Below, one piece after another: positions 46,476-57,779 of a stretch of 64,000 nucleotides of DNA. The stretch is from Cordylochernes scorpioides (taxonomy: Eukaryota > Arthropoda > Arachnida > Pseudoscorpiones > Chernetidae): positions 119,520,412 through 119,584,411 of the forward strand of contig CP092863.1 of assembly GCA_030710605.1 (NCBI GenBank). Reading direction: 5' to 3'. The notes below the pieces were generated by a model. It was not told the origin of the DNA. It ran no database searches and saw only the letters and a program-made list of their open reading frames with translations. Numbering within the stretch: position 1 is the stretch's first letter; each line of letters starts with the position of its first letter. A program made the translations under genes and the position numbers.

Positions 46476-47085
46476 AGGTATCCAGTTGACTTAATCTATG
46501 GTGTGAGATCCTGTCGACTCTCGCTATATTGTGATATCCTGAGGGTCTCTCGCTGTGGTGTGATAACTGAGAGGGGCAAACCTGTAGTAACCGAGAGGGA
46601 TATTCAGGGCGTGGAGAGTTTTCAGTACCACTCTGCACTTTGGAAGACCTTTAACAGTTCTCACAGAGTGCAGGCAGTCATGGTCTAGGCAGAGTGGAAA
46701 GCATGGGAATGCCCACACAAAAAATGAAGAGACACATTTGTATTAGTGAAGTTCTGTGAACAGATAAAAGTCGAGCAAAGGAGCGAAAGATGGAGATAGA
46801 AGAGTTCTCACTGGTCTACATGGTCGATGAGATGGACCTAGGACACAATTAACGAGGGCTCCAGCTGAAGATGAAGTGACTCTATATTCCTGGCCCTGTT
46901 GGATGCTTATATATCTTTGCTGAGAGGAAGTAGTGAATTTCAGAGGATTCAACAAGGGCTTGGATCGGAAGCGATATTGTACACTCAGGCTTCGCCCTGA
47001 CATCTTGTAGGCCTCGATTTTAGACTTCTATCTCAATCTCTTGCTTTAGCTCAACTCTTAATCAATTACAGAGTTTTATTTATTT
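46476..47085 (-). repeat. LTR-B-family LTR remnant beside copy B
   Basis: Paralogous to 31953-32560, reading as the reverse complement of the LTR. It is truncated at its right side by an S1 insertion at 47091. The LTR antisense frame is interrupted here. Confidence 0.65.
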
Positions 47086-47090
47086 ATCCA

Positions 47091-47757
47091 CTAGCGGACG
47101 TACCCGGCTTCGCCCGGGTTTTACCCGAGTAAAGGTTTGTCTAACGAACATTTGTTAAAACAATTCTCTATAAACTTATATATATATAAAAAAGATATAT
47201 TTTGATAATTTGAAAATCGTAAATTTGAATCTCTCGATAAAGTGAACATTTTTCCCGGTCCCTGTGAGCCGTGTCATCCTGAATTTTGTCTTTCCTAATT
47301 TTCTACATTACAAAATCATCGTTTTATCTAGTGAACATTTTTTCCCGGTCCCTTGAAAAATACTCGATAAGTTGAATAAAATAATATTAATTGGTTCCCT
47401 CGGTAATTGGAAGTTAAAAGAATAGTATCTTTGCTTTGGAATTGTATCATTATTCTTGTCTCAAATAAATTGCCGTGTCATCCTGAATTTTGTCTTTCCT
47501 AATTTTCTACATTACAAAATCATCGTATCATCATGATAATATTTAGAGCAGATTGTTGAATTATTACAGATAAATTAGAATATTTATCTTGATTATTTTG
47601 AAGCGAAAAGTTATTTCAAAAATTTTATTTGCCAGAAACCTTCCCAGTACTATACTAAATAACTTCCCAAAGTTTCATGGCGTTCCAATGAGTGGTTTGG
47701 TCAGGCATAAAGGACAAACAGACCACACACATACATTCATTTTTATATATATAGATA
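47091..47757 (+). repeat. SINE-like repeat S1, with internal duplication
   Basis: It has the full head, body and (TA)n tail. A block around 'tttttcccggtccctg' and the 'gtcatcctgaattttgtctt' segment occurs twice (about 47240-47330 and 47340-47530), an expansion relative to the copy at 23947. The tail hosts the mariner insertion. Confidence 0.75.
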
Positions 47758-47759
47758 TA

Positions 47760-48510
47760 CGAGGGGTGAGTAGAAAAGTAAGGTCTTCTACGAGGTAATT
47801 TCCGAACGCGCGTTGCTAGGTGAAATCCGACAACACCGCTGCCTTCCTTGGTTCCCCCTCTACCGTCTAGAACCTTCCCGGTGATCTTGGGACGCTCAGT
47901 CGCTGTCTGGCAGCCGTTCGCGATGGAGCTTCCCCTTAGCTCTCCCGCCAAGTGCGAGTTGCGCTCAGTTATACGCTTTTTAAATGCGAAAAATAATTCT
48001 CCGGTCGAAATTCACCGTCAGTTAGTGGAAGTGTATGGTGAGAAGTGCATGGACATCAAAAATGTGCGGAAATGGTGCCGGGAGTTTAACGAGGGGCGGA
48101 TAAACGTCCACGATGAGCAGCGGTCTGGGCGGCCGAGTTTGCCGGAATCAACCGTGGCTCGAATCGACGAAATGGTGCGCGCAAACCGGCGGATAACCCT
48201 TGAAGAGATCGAGGATGGCCTGAATGAAAATTGCAGCCACTTCTCCGCGCACAAGATTGTGTCTGAGACCCCCGGCTACAGAAAGGTGTCCGCCAGGTGG
48301 GTCGCCAAGTGGCTCAAAGAGGCGGCGGGAGAGTGGTACAACACCGGAATTACAAAGTTGGTTGACAGGATGAAAAAGTGATTGAGCATCAAGGCGACTA
48401 TGTAGAAAAATAGCAAAGTGTCCAACCTTTCCAATGATGTATAAAAAGTTGTGATTAAATGTGTTTTTCTATAAAAAAAAATAGGATACCTTACTTTCTA
48501 CTCACCCTCG
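47760..48510 (+). mobile_element. Mariner element, internally deleted
   Basis: Terminal inverted repeats (CGAGGGGTGAGTAGAAAAG at the left, CGAGGGTGAGTAGAAAG complement at the right) are flanked by TA dinucleotides. Its 751 bp compares with about 1.3 kb for typical mariners. The loss is inside the transposase. It is inserted in the TA tail of an S1 repeat. Confidence 0.9.
47923..48381 (+). pseudogene. Mariner transposase with catalytic domain deleted
   Basis: The usual start MELPLSSPAKCELR is chosen over an upstream ATG at 47848. The N-terminal paired helix-turn-helix region is intact for about 125 residues ('VRKWCREFNEGRINVHDEQR', 'SGRPSLPES'). It is then joined in frame near 48320 to the protein's extreme C-terminus ('GEWYNTGITKLVDRMKK'). 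The whole DD34D catalytic core is missing. One base is also lost at about 48380, so translation stops 10 codons early. It could at most bind the inverted repeats. Confidence 0.85.
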
Positions 48511-48515
48511 TATAT

Positions 48516-49145
48516 ATATATATGGTCATTTAAACCAACAACCCCATATTGAATAATATTAATAACAAGATTTTCATGTTGTATAATAGAAAAACATCTA
48601 TAAATATTTATATGCATGATTGACATGTGACATTACATCATCATATGTGATGCTTTTTGTACAAACTGAGGATAAATAGATAAAACTAGGATGATTAAGC
48701 TGTTAAGAAAAGAGCGTGCACCCTCCACCGCGATAATAGAGGTAAATAAGGATGTTGAGACTGCTCTGCTCGAGCGCGGTAGAATCAAGAATGATTACCT
48801 CTTTCTGAGACTCGCAAAGACTAAGCGCGTCTTTCCCTGCAATGTCTGTGGTAGCCTCAGTCATAGGACCCACGCCCACCTGGTGAGAAATGTACCAGGG
48901 TGGCTAAATGCGGCCACTGCACTGGTGCACATCTTTCCGAGAAGCAGCCCTGGGCGTGTATCCCGAGACCCGCTGTAGAAAGATGGAGAATTCCCCAACG
49001 AGGAATATCAACGATGCTTTAAAGACCAAAGCCGGGGGAGACGCCCAGCTGGAGATGACATTGGCCCTATCTAAGTATCCCGAAGCCCGATGCAGACAGG
49101 CCCAGAGGAGGATGTGCAAACCATATATTTATGTAAATATGTGAA
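48516..49145 (+). pseudogene. LINE 5' end: leader and ORF1 fragment
   Basis: A leader similar to the first ~170 bp of LTR-B (including 'gcatgattgacatgt' and 'caaactgaggataa') precedes an ORF1 start (MIKLLRKERAPSTAIIEV...) shared with 32755. Cys/His motifs 'FPCNVCGSLSHRTHAH' and, in another frame, 'VAKCGHCTGAHLSEK' resemble CCHC knuckles of Jockey-type ORF1. A frameshift near 48880 separates them. It ends without ORF2. Confidence 0.65.
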
Positions 49146-50290
49146 TTCGTCAATCACCCTTTTATATGCAATGAAACGTCCATAAAGGTTATATTACCAT
49201 TTTGAATATTTTTCTAAATTCATTTCTTTCTTTATTCTAAAATGAATAAAGCCAATTACTGGCATATCCAGATAGATTGGATATATTTGATTATTTTAAA
49301 ATTTTCTTAAAGAAGAAATTACTAAATAAATTTCTCAAAGGGGCAAACATGTTAGATTTTATTATTTTATTACTAATCCAAATTATTTTTTTTAATAAGA
49401 AAAATAATATAACTTACCATTATTATTTATTTTATTCTAAAATGAATAAAGTCGATCACATACATATCCAGTTAAAATGGGTATGTCTCGTTATTTTAGA
49501 TTTCTTGAAGAAGAAATTATTATATAAATTTTTTTAAGGGATAAGCATTTATATTTTATTATTTTTTTTTATAATTTCAATTTTTTTCTTTTAAAAGGAA
49601 TAATAATATATTATTATTTTTTAAATATTCTAGGAAAATGAAATTAATTTTTATTACTCTGTAAGAAGATGACAATTTTTTTTTGGGGGGGCGCTGTTTT
49701 TAAAAAAAAAATAGAGTTCAATCTTGACGGGGCAGCTGACGGAGAGGATGATTTTAAAGGAGCTCTGGCGTCGGGAGGAAATGGGTAGGTTAATTAATTT
49801 CTTTATTAGTTTTGAGATGGGCCCATAAGGGCACGTTTTTATTTGTCAAAGGACACATTCATGGTTTTATTTAATAGGCAAATTCATATTTTTGCATGAA
49901 GTCTTAGAATCTGCTAAAGGAAATAAATTTTGTATCTACTTAGGACTGCTTACAAATGTAAGTTTGAAAGACCTATCGAGATAGAATAAAAACTCATGTT
50001 TCACTATTTTAAAGGTGTGTTTGTGTTAAGGGCACGTTCTATATGTCAAAAGACATGTTCATAGTTTTATTTAATAGATAAAACTTCATATCTTGCATGA
50101 AATTTTATAATTTGCTATAATAAACCTTATATTTATTCAGAATTGTCTGCAAATAAAAGTTTGTAAAAATTATTGAGGTAAAAATAAAAACTCATGTTTT
50201 ACTATCTTAAAAGTGTGTTATGTTTTATCCTGAAACAAAATGCATGGACCTTCTATGGTGTTTGCTATATCCTTCTATGTGTGTATCTAA
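49146..50290. other. AT-rich stretch with two short internal duplications
   Basis: 'ttattctaaaatgaataaag' occurs at about 49233 and 49433 with similar surroundings. Another pair of related blocks contains 'aaaactcatgtt' near 49990 and 50188. No gene recognised. Confidence 0.45.
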
Positions 50291-50299
50291 TTTTAACTC

Positions 50300-50650
50300 A
50301 TGTTGGTATATAACTGTAGAGGCCACTTCTGGGGCCTCCACAAAGTTCCCCCACAGTATCAATTGAAAGCTGGTGGACAATGAAGAAGCGGCCTCGACAA
50401 GAAAGAAGGGGACTTCGAGCATTCTTCATTGTAAAACCAGCCCCTCTCTTCACCTACTTTTTTTTCTTCTAATTTTGTATATAAATTATAATAAATTTCT
50501 TTTTTTCTTTTAAATAAGCAGCTATTTGGTTTTTTATATTTTAAAATAATATTTTGAATAATAATTTTATTATAATTTTAGTTTTTTTTATTTTTCAAAA
50601 AAAATTCTTTTTTTTTTCACAGAGAGGGACCAGATAAAGATTTATTATTA
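50300..50650 (+). repeat. Module M, copy 1, left part
   Basis: Matches 60400-60758: 'gtagaggccacttctggggc', 'gctggtggacaatgaagaag' and 'agcagctatttggttttt'. It breaks at 50650 where S1 material is inserted and resumes at 52690. Confidence 0.8.
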
Positions 50651-51420
50651 ACTAGCGGATGTGCCCGGCTTCGCCCGGGTTTTACCCGAGTGAATGTTTG
50701 TCTAACGAACATTTGTTAAAACAATTCTCTTTAAACTTATAAAACGTACTCGGCTTCGCCCAGGATTTTACCCGAGTAAAGGTTTGTCTAGCGAATATTT
50801 GTTAAAACAATTCTCTAAAAACTTATTGAAAATAAAAAAGATATATTTTGATAATTTGAAACTCGTAAATTTGAATCTCTCGATAAAGTGAACCTTTTTT
50901 CCCGGTCCCTGTGTGCCTTGTCATCCTGAATTTTGTCTTTCCTAATTTTCTACATTAGAAAATCATAGTTTTATCTAGTGAACATTTTTTCCCGGTCCCT
51001 TGAGAAATACTCGATAAGTTGAATAAAATCAATATTAATTGGTTCCCTCGGTAATTGGAAGTTAAAGGAATAGTATCTTCGCCTTGGAATTTTATCATTA
51101 TTCTTGTCGCAAATAAATTGCCGTGTCATCCTGAGATAATCTTACTTTTGATAAATAATATTTAAGATAACAAACTTAGTGATAAGAAAACTTGTTAACA
51201 TCGTCACAATGGGGGCGCTGCTTGCGAGTTAAATCTACAAATCTGCAAATAACTCTAAGGATATTCAAGATATTCATGAAATTATTTTTCAAAAACCTTC
51301 CCGGTGATATACCTAATAATATCCCAAAATTTCACGGCGATTGGATGTATGGTTTTTGAATCTATAGAGTACAGACAGACAGACATTCAATTTTATATAT
51401 ATAAGATAATATAAATGAGT
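50651..51420 (+). repeat. S1 SINE-like copies (one truncated, one long)
   Basis: Two heads (50655-50690 and 50743-50780) each have the CCCGG..CCGGG hairpin. The second copy continues to 'gtacagacagacagacattc' and a TA tail. The insertion lies inside module M copy 1. Confidence 0.75.
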
Positions 51421-51444
51421 TTTAAAAATTGTAAAAAAAAAAAA

Positions 51445-51515
51445 TGCATCGGCCGGGAATCGAACCCGGGCCGCCCGCGTGGCAGGCGAGCATTCTACCA
51501 CTGAACCACCGATGC
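51445..51515 (-). tRNA. tRNA-Gly (GCC)
   Basis: Minus-strand GCATCGG...CCGATGC plus A discriminator, 71 nt. All arms pair, with anticodon GCC in a CTGCCAC loop, a GGTTCGATTCC B box, and TGGTTCAGTGG as A box. Relative to common animal tRNA-Gly(GCC) the first anticodon-stem pair is changed on both sides and still pairs (G-C). A run of T follows on the minus strand, suitable as Pol III terminator. It looks functional, though it sits in repeat-rich DNA. Confidence 0.9.
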
Positions 51516-51751
51516 TTTAAAAAATGGCCATATTTAGGTATTCATTCCATTCCGGATTAGTCCGCGTAAAAAAAAAGTTCTTCAAATGAAAAAAAGAAAT
51601 AGCCAAAAATACTAATCAAAATGCAGCCGAAAATTTTCCTCAGGTTTATAAAAAGCGACATGCAAAATTTGGTACCAATTGGTTCAGTAGTTTTTGAGTT
51701 TATCGCGAAACAGACAGACAGACAGAAGTTGACTTTTATATATATATAGAG

Positions 51752-52351
51752 ATTTACTCTTCATTGTTGGCTTTTTATCTTACATTCATTCTTCATTGTT
51801 GGCTTTTTATATTACATTCACTCTTCATTGTTGGCTTTTTATCTTACATTCACTCTGTTGGCTTTGTATATTATATTTACTCTTCATTGTTGGCTTTTTA
51901 TCTTACATTCACTCTTCATTGTTGGCTTTTTATATTATATTTACTCTTCATTGTTGGCTTTTTATCTTACATTCACTCTTCATTGTTGGCTTTTTATATT
52001 ACATTCACTCTTCATTGTTGGCTTTTTATATTACATTTACTATTCATTGTTGGCTTTTTATCTTACATTCACTCTTCATTGTTGGCTTTTTATCTTACAT
52101 TCATTCTTCATTGTTGGCTTTTTATATTACATTCACTCTTCATTGTTGGCTTTTTATCTTACATTCATTCTGTTGGCTTTTTATATTACATTTACTCTTC
52201 ATTGTTGGCTTTTTATCTTACATTCATTCTTCATTGTTGGCTTTTTATATTACATTCACTCTTCATTGTTGGCTTTTTATCTTACATTCATTCTTCATTG
52301 TTGGCTTTTTATATTACATTCACTCTTCATTGTTGGCTTTTTATATCATAT
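51752..52351 (+). repeat. 32-bp minisatellite, 19 copies
   Basis: The unit is a ~32-bp block around 'cttcattgttggcttttta' with an ATCTT/ATATT variable position. Because 32 is not divisible by three and the unit lacks stops, all three plus-strand frames stay open for 180-199 codons. Two units share a 5-bp deletion (near 51853 and 52171). Confidence 0.95.
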
Positions 52352-52354
52352 AGA

Positions 52355-52688
52355 AAATCATAGTTTTATCTAGTGAACATTTTTTTCCCGTGTCACATTG
52401 CCGTGTCATCCTGAGATAATCTTACTTTTGATAAAAATATTTAAGATAACAAACTTAGTGATAAGAAAACTTGTTATCATCGTCACAATGGGGGCGCTGC
52501 TTGCGAGTTAAATCTACAAATCTGCAAATAACTCTAAGGATATTAAAGATATTCAAGATATTATTTTTCGAAAACCTTTCCTGGGATATGCCTAATAGTA
52601 TCCCAAAATTTCACGGCGATTGGATGTACGGTTTTTGAATCTATAGAGTACAAACAAACAAACAAACAGACATTCAATTTTATATATA
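52355..52688 (+). repeat. S1 SINE-like 3' part
   Basis: Resumes S1 sequence ('gccgtgtcatcctgagataa', 'ttcacggcgattggatgta') to a TA tail. With 50651-51420 it brackets the tRNA-Gly and the minisatellite. Confidence 0.7.
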
Positions 52689-52689
52689 T

Positions 52690-53170
52690 AGATTTTTTTT
52701 CGGTCATCCTGGGAGAAAAAAGTCAGTTAGAGAGCCAGTTCTTCTTAGAGAGAGATAGGGTAAAAATCAACCAAAAAAATGTAGTTCAACAAGAATTGAG
52801 TGGAAGGAATTTCCCCCAGCCTTCCAACAGAAGCACAAAGTTAAGTATTTTTTTTAATAATGATTATTAATAGGTATATTCATGTAAAATTTCTCACAGT
52901 GTTTCCTCGTTGCCCGTTTTATTTATTATTTTATTATTCTTATCTTTGTATGACCGTCAAAAGAGATAAATAAATATATTGTAGTCCTAATCAAATTCAT
53001 AGTTGTCTATGTCCATTTTTTTTAACCCCAGTGCGCGCAGGATACATACAAATTATGCCTTTTATATAGCAGGATGTGAACTTTTCGTGAACTCCCTGAG
53101 AATGAAAGAGCCTCATGGATTTCGGGACGATAGCGCCGAAATAGGATCATCAATGACGCCTTCAACGTGG
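52690..53170 (+). repeat. Module M, copy 1, right part
   Basis: Matches 60759-60815 plus 62680-63085, including 'gtcagttagagagccagttc' and 'gatttcgggacgatagcgcc'. The site 'ttcttagagagagatag' (near 52732) is intact here and is the empty target of the Gypsy insertion in copy 2. A 14-bp inverted repeat GTGAACTTTTCGTG (53076-53089 and 53193-53206) lies at its end. Confidence 0.8.
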
Positions 53171-53206
53171 GACGATCAATTCCAAATAAGGCCACGAAAA
53201 GTTCAC

Positions 53207-54690
53207 GGTAAAATAACACCCCGCTGTTTAAAACATGTAACTTGTAAAATCCTGTCTAAAGCATAAACTAATAGATAAATGTGTGCTAGTTGGAGGCTAC
53301 TGAAAATCCAGTAAAGAATGGTAAAGTCCACGAGGCGGCCAACCACGTGGAGAACGGATCCCGCCATTTTTTGAGGTAAGATTTGGTACATTTGTGGTGG
53401 TGCTTTCTTAATATTAGATAAACGAGCCATTTTTAATTAAGCCAAATAATATGCTAGAAGGCCGCAGTTGTCCACTTACATTTTAGTTTTATTAGGTATT
53501 ATTTTTATTATTTGTTTCTTAAATGAAATTAGGCTTATATTGTTTATTTAAAAAGGCATCTTTTAGATCAAAATATCATTATTTTCCAATATTTTAGTTG
53601 GCTGAACGCCAATCTTTATTAAGATATTATGAGCATTCTGAAAATTAACAGTAACGCCAATTTTATATTTAAAACTATTTGTACTATGTGTAAAAGATTT
53701 TCGCATGAAAACAACAAAATATAAAAAAAAGAAATGTTAAACTACATTTTTTTAAACTAAAAACACAGAGCGCAAATAAGCATAAATATAAAATTGTGAA
53801 ATTTAAAATAAAACATAAGTAAAATTTGAACATATCCACAATTTGGATAATTGCGTGTATATATTTTTAATTATATACAATTAATACAATTGAACATTGG
53901 GAATCTTGAAAATTAAACGTTTGTTGTCAAATTTTACATATAGCAATTATAAGTAGTAGCTTGAAATATGTACAGTCAACACTTTCGCCTTAAAATATAC
54001 ATCCTGCAGAATCTATTAAACTTGATGTATTGGTCTTTATTGCAAGCAGCTTATTTTGTATCGGTCAGGCAAAGTGGTTTTCTTCCCTTGGATCAGAAGT
54101 TAATGGACATTTTATCAGAAGATGTTCAGGGGTTTGTTGTTAGTTTCCACAAGTGCATGCAGGTGAACCAATTTTGCCAATTCTAAACAAATATGTGTCG
54201 AAGTCACCATGTGTCCAGTATAAAAATTTGAACGTTATAGAAGTTGGGTTGAACATAGAACATATAATTCTAAATCTAGCATTACCCATACTTTCAAAAA
54301 AGGACCATAACTTAAAACATTGCATAATTTGTAATCTATTTTTTAAAATCATATATTGTCAACACCAGTATTTCATTTTTTCCCCTTTTAGCAAGGTACA
54401 CCAGTTTAGAGTATTTGAGATCTCAATTTTTTTTACTTTGTGTTTATTAGTTAACAATCTTAAAAACTTCATATATTAGCTGGTAGATAGAAATTTACAA
54501 GGAAAATTTTTTTAGCGGAAAAACGCTAAGAATCTGAGAAACCATGGGAAAACAAATAAAGATATCAATCAATGTCAAATTCTAGACTTCCCCCCCGCAA
54601 GTTTGATTGACAAGTCGGCGAGACCCTAAGGGTTTCAAGAGAACCGCTTTCCCGCCTACAAGGAAACCTTTAACAAAGGACAGTCTAGAC
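53207..54690. other. No gene recognised
   Basis: Mostly AT-rich. A GAG|GTAAGA donor-like site lies near 53382 in a less AT-rich patch, and frames up to 108 codons exist (54153), but none has a recognisable domain. Confidence 0.35.
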
Positions 54691-54699
54691 AGAGCGCTT

Positions 54700-55840
54700 G
54701 GTGTGAAAGGTACGTTTTGCAAAGGCTTGGCCTTTAGGCCTGGCTCTATGCCTGCCACATATTTCTTCCATTTCTTTTATTTATATATTCATTTTAATTT
54801 AGTATAATATTCTAATAGCGTCGAATATAATTTAAAAACATTTTTTTGTATAAGTCATTATGACAAGATATATTTATGGATGCCAGTATGGCCAATTTTA
54901 TGGTAAAAGTCTATCGCAACGCAATTCTCTTGTGTAAAATGTTTTATTACCATTTAGATTACAGTTATGTATAATAATTTATTTTCTCCATTATTTATTT
55001 TAATTTACTTTAGTCTTTTTTTTAAGTTACTTTAGATTATGCAAACAAGACGTTTATTCAATTATACAGTTTTAGATAAAACGCGTTCCAATAAACAAGT
55101 AGATAATACAATTTTTTTATTTTAACAGTGTAAATTATCTCTTAAACTGGTCTTGTAATTTTATTTTTTAATGCATGGGAATCTTAAACTGGTATTGTAA
55201 TTTTTCTTTTATTGACAAGCATAGTAGCGAGTGCGCAAAACAGTATTTTATGATCCTGTAGAATGTTATATCCTTATTTGTAAGTCCTCGTGAAAAATTG
55301 ATAGAAATTGATAGAAAGGTACATTTTACGCGAAGCTACGGCCTTTAAGACCATAGTCTGGCTCTATGCCTACCACATATTTCACCCATTTCCTTATTTA
55401 ACTATTTAATTTAGATTTGGTATAATATTCCAATAGTATAATATGCCAAAATATATTTTAAAACATCTGTTAATGTCAATATGACAAGATACTTTGTTGG
55501 ATTCCAGTATGGTTAGTTTATCGGAGCGCAAATCCTTGTTTAAAATAAATGTCTTATTGCCATTTTTGATTAAAGTTATGTATAGTGATTAATATTTTAC
55601 GCATCATTTTTTAATATTTTAAGTAACTTTAGTTTATGCAAGAAATATGTTTGTTCAATTATACAGTTTTAGATAAGACGTGTTTTTACAATATTTTTAT
55701 TTTTAATAGCGTAGATGACATTAAACTGGTCTCGTAATTTTATTTTGCATGGACATACCATCTTGTGCAGATAGTAATCTGTGATTCTGTAGAATTGTAT
55801 ATTCTCATTTGTAACTCTTCGTGGAGGGAAATGCGTGACA
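54700..55840 (+). repeat. Diverged ~610-bp tandem duplication
   Basis: The unit at 54700-55290 recurs at 55313-55840 with the same order: 'aaaggtac.ttt', 'ggctctatgcctgccacata', 'atgacaagata', 'caattatacagttttagata' and 'ctgtagaat'. No coding potential. Confidence 0.75.
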
Positions 55841-57770
55841 ACAGTATAGCGTTTATTGACAGAAAAACCTTCTTTGTATAGATTATTAGCCCTTTTTTTT
55901 CTCCAGTCACCTTTGATTATATTTTTTGCAAGTGTCACGCACATTACAAATTGTTACTGCACATAATTTTATCTCTCCCATTTATAGGTGTAAATATATT
56001 TTATTATTTAGTTATTATCGTATTCAATCTAATAGCGATTTTATAGTAGGATAATCCATATTTGGTGGGGAAGGTTTTCCTTTTTTTTATGAAAGTAGTG
56101 AAAATTGTTGTTTCTTTTCTTTAACTCCAGCCAAAGAACGAAATCATTTTTTTAACCTGCGTCCTTTGGAAATTAATGACTCTATTTCGAAATAAGAACC
56201 TAGCAGTTTACCAGATATATGTAGTTAAAGGTAACCTAGATAAACAGCGATAAAAAACTTTGCACCTCGTGTGTGTTTGCACTTGACTGGTTTTGATATG
56301 CCTTTCCAGAAAACCTTATCTTCAGATTGTTTGGCTGCAGAGGCCTGTAACAAAAGAAAAGCTTATAGTATCATAGCAGACTTAAAAACTCGTTTCGACA
56401 TCGGCTTTCGTAGTTTTATGAAATGTGACAATAGGCATTGGTAACCAGTAGCAAAGACTACATTTCTGGGAGGTCGGGAATAGGCCCTGAAGATTAAGAA
56501 GAATATCTTGCGTTGTTTAAACAATGGATGTCGGAGAATGCAATTTTGCCTACAAAATTGTACATTATTTAATAGGATTTAAAGATACTTACGAAGGTGG
56601 ACGTGAGTGAAGAACGACATAAAACATAATATCCCGATGGACGCCACCGAGCGTAAGACCACGTGGCATGAACCAGTTGAAGAGTGGGTCATTGTGGTGG
56701 GATGTGGAAAGAATATCTGAAATATATGCATCAATGGTAGAATACAGAGATGTACTCTACATACTATCCACCTGCAGGCTGATGCACCTAATTCGCCCAG
56801 ATTTTCCAAGATTGACTAACCGACATACCAAGTTAATCTACGCAAAATATAGTTGTGCCAACTTGCACCTACTCAGATGTGTCTAGGCTCGGTTCACCTC
56901 TGTCATACCACGCTAAACCACTGCGACAGCCATGTTTTAACGAAATAAATGTTTAGCACCACAACGAGATATATATATTTTAGCATTCAATTCCGTATTT
57001 TAGTGAGACCTCAATGGGAAAGTGTGCTGTGTCAAACCAGGTCAAGTCAATACACATAATATCATCAAAGGCGTAAAAGAGATTAGCCTGCAATCGACAG
57101 TATTTCCTTTTTTTTACGAACCACCGTGTAATGAACAAGAGTTCAGGCTGGAATAAGGAAAAGAACAATATGATAGAAGGCTGTATAGAAACAGTCATTT
57201 CGTAAAATGTTAATATGTATTAAATGGGAGAGACCAAATTAAGCAGAATTTTTCTTTTATAGAATTTTTTTCATGAAACCTTAAATTTTGAAATTTTTAA
57301 GTGTAGTGTGCATATTGTAAAAGTAGACAATCAGTCTGGTTTAATTTTGGCAATTAGGTGTAACCAATTTGGCACAAATATTCAAGTTTAGGGTAATTTT
57401 TTATTAAGATTAGATTTAAATAGAATATATTATTTGATAAAGGAGCTAATACTTAGTACTTTGGTATGGTGCATACTTTACAGTAGGATCGGTGGCGCAA
57501 GCAGCTAAATAGATGTATAGGTATAGCTGGGCGACATCAAGTTTACTCCAGAGCCACACAACAACTCCAGAGAAAGATGTACCGCCGAGGTCGGAGTAGT
57601 GTTTGGCGGCGGGCTGTTTGTGTTCTTAGTGACATCCAAGGTTGGGTATACGAGCCATCGTATGACGCTCAATAATCCCTTGAATTGAGATTAAGTAGAC
57701 ATAGACAATCAGAAGCCAGGTAGTTGAGAGCAGTGGTGTAGCAGAGTGTAGGTTTCCACATTAGTACAGG
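55841..57770. other. Apparently unique sequence, no gene confirmed
   Basis: Less repetitive than the rest. On the minus strand an open frame (56579-56809) ends at a good donor site (C|GTAAGTATC at about 56581-56590), so an exon of a transcript is possible, but I recognise no protein. Confidence 0.3.
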
Positions 57771-57779
57771 TATCGGTTG

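Noticed and set aside
51764..52373. Three overlapping 181-199-codon frames that look like a repetitive membrane protein
   Set aside because: They arise from a stop-free 32-bp minisatellite read in three frames; no start context or domain.
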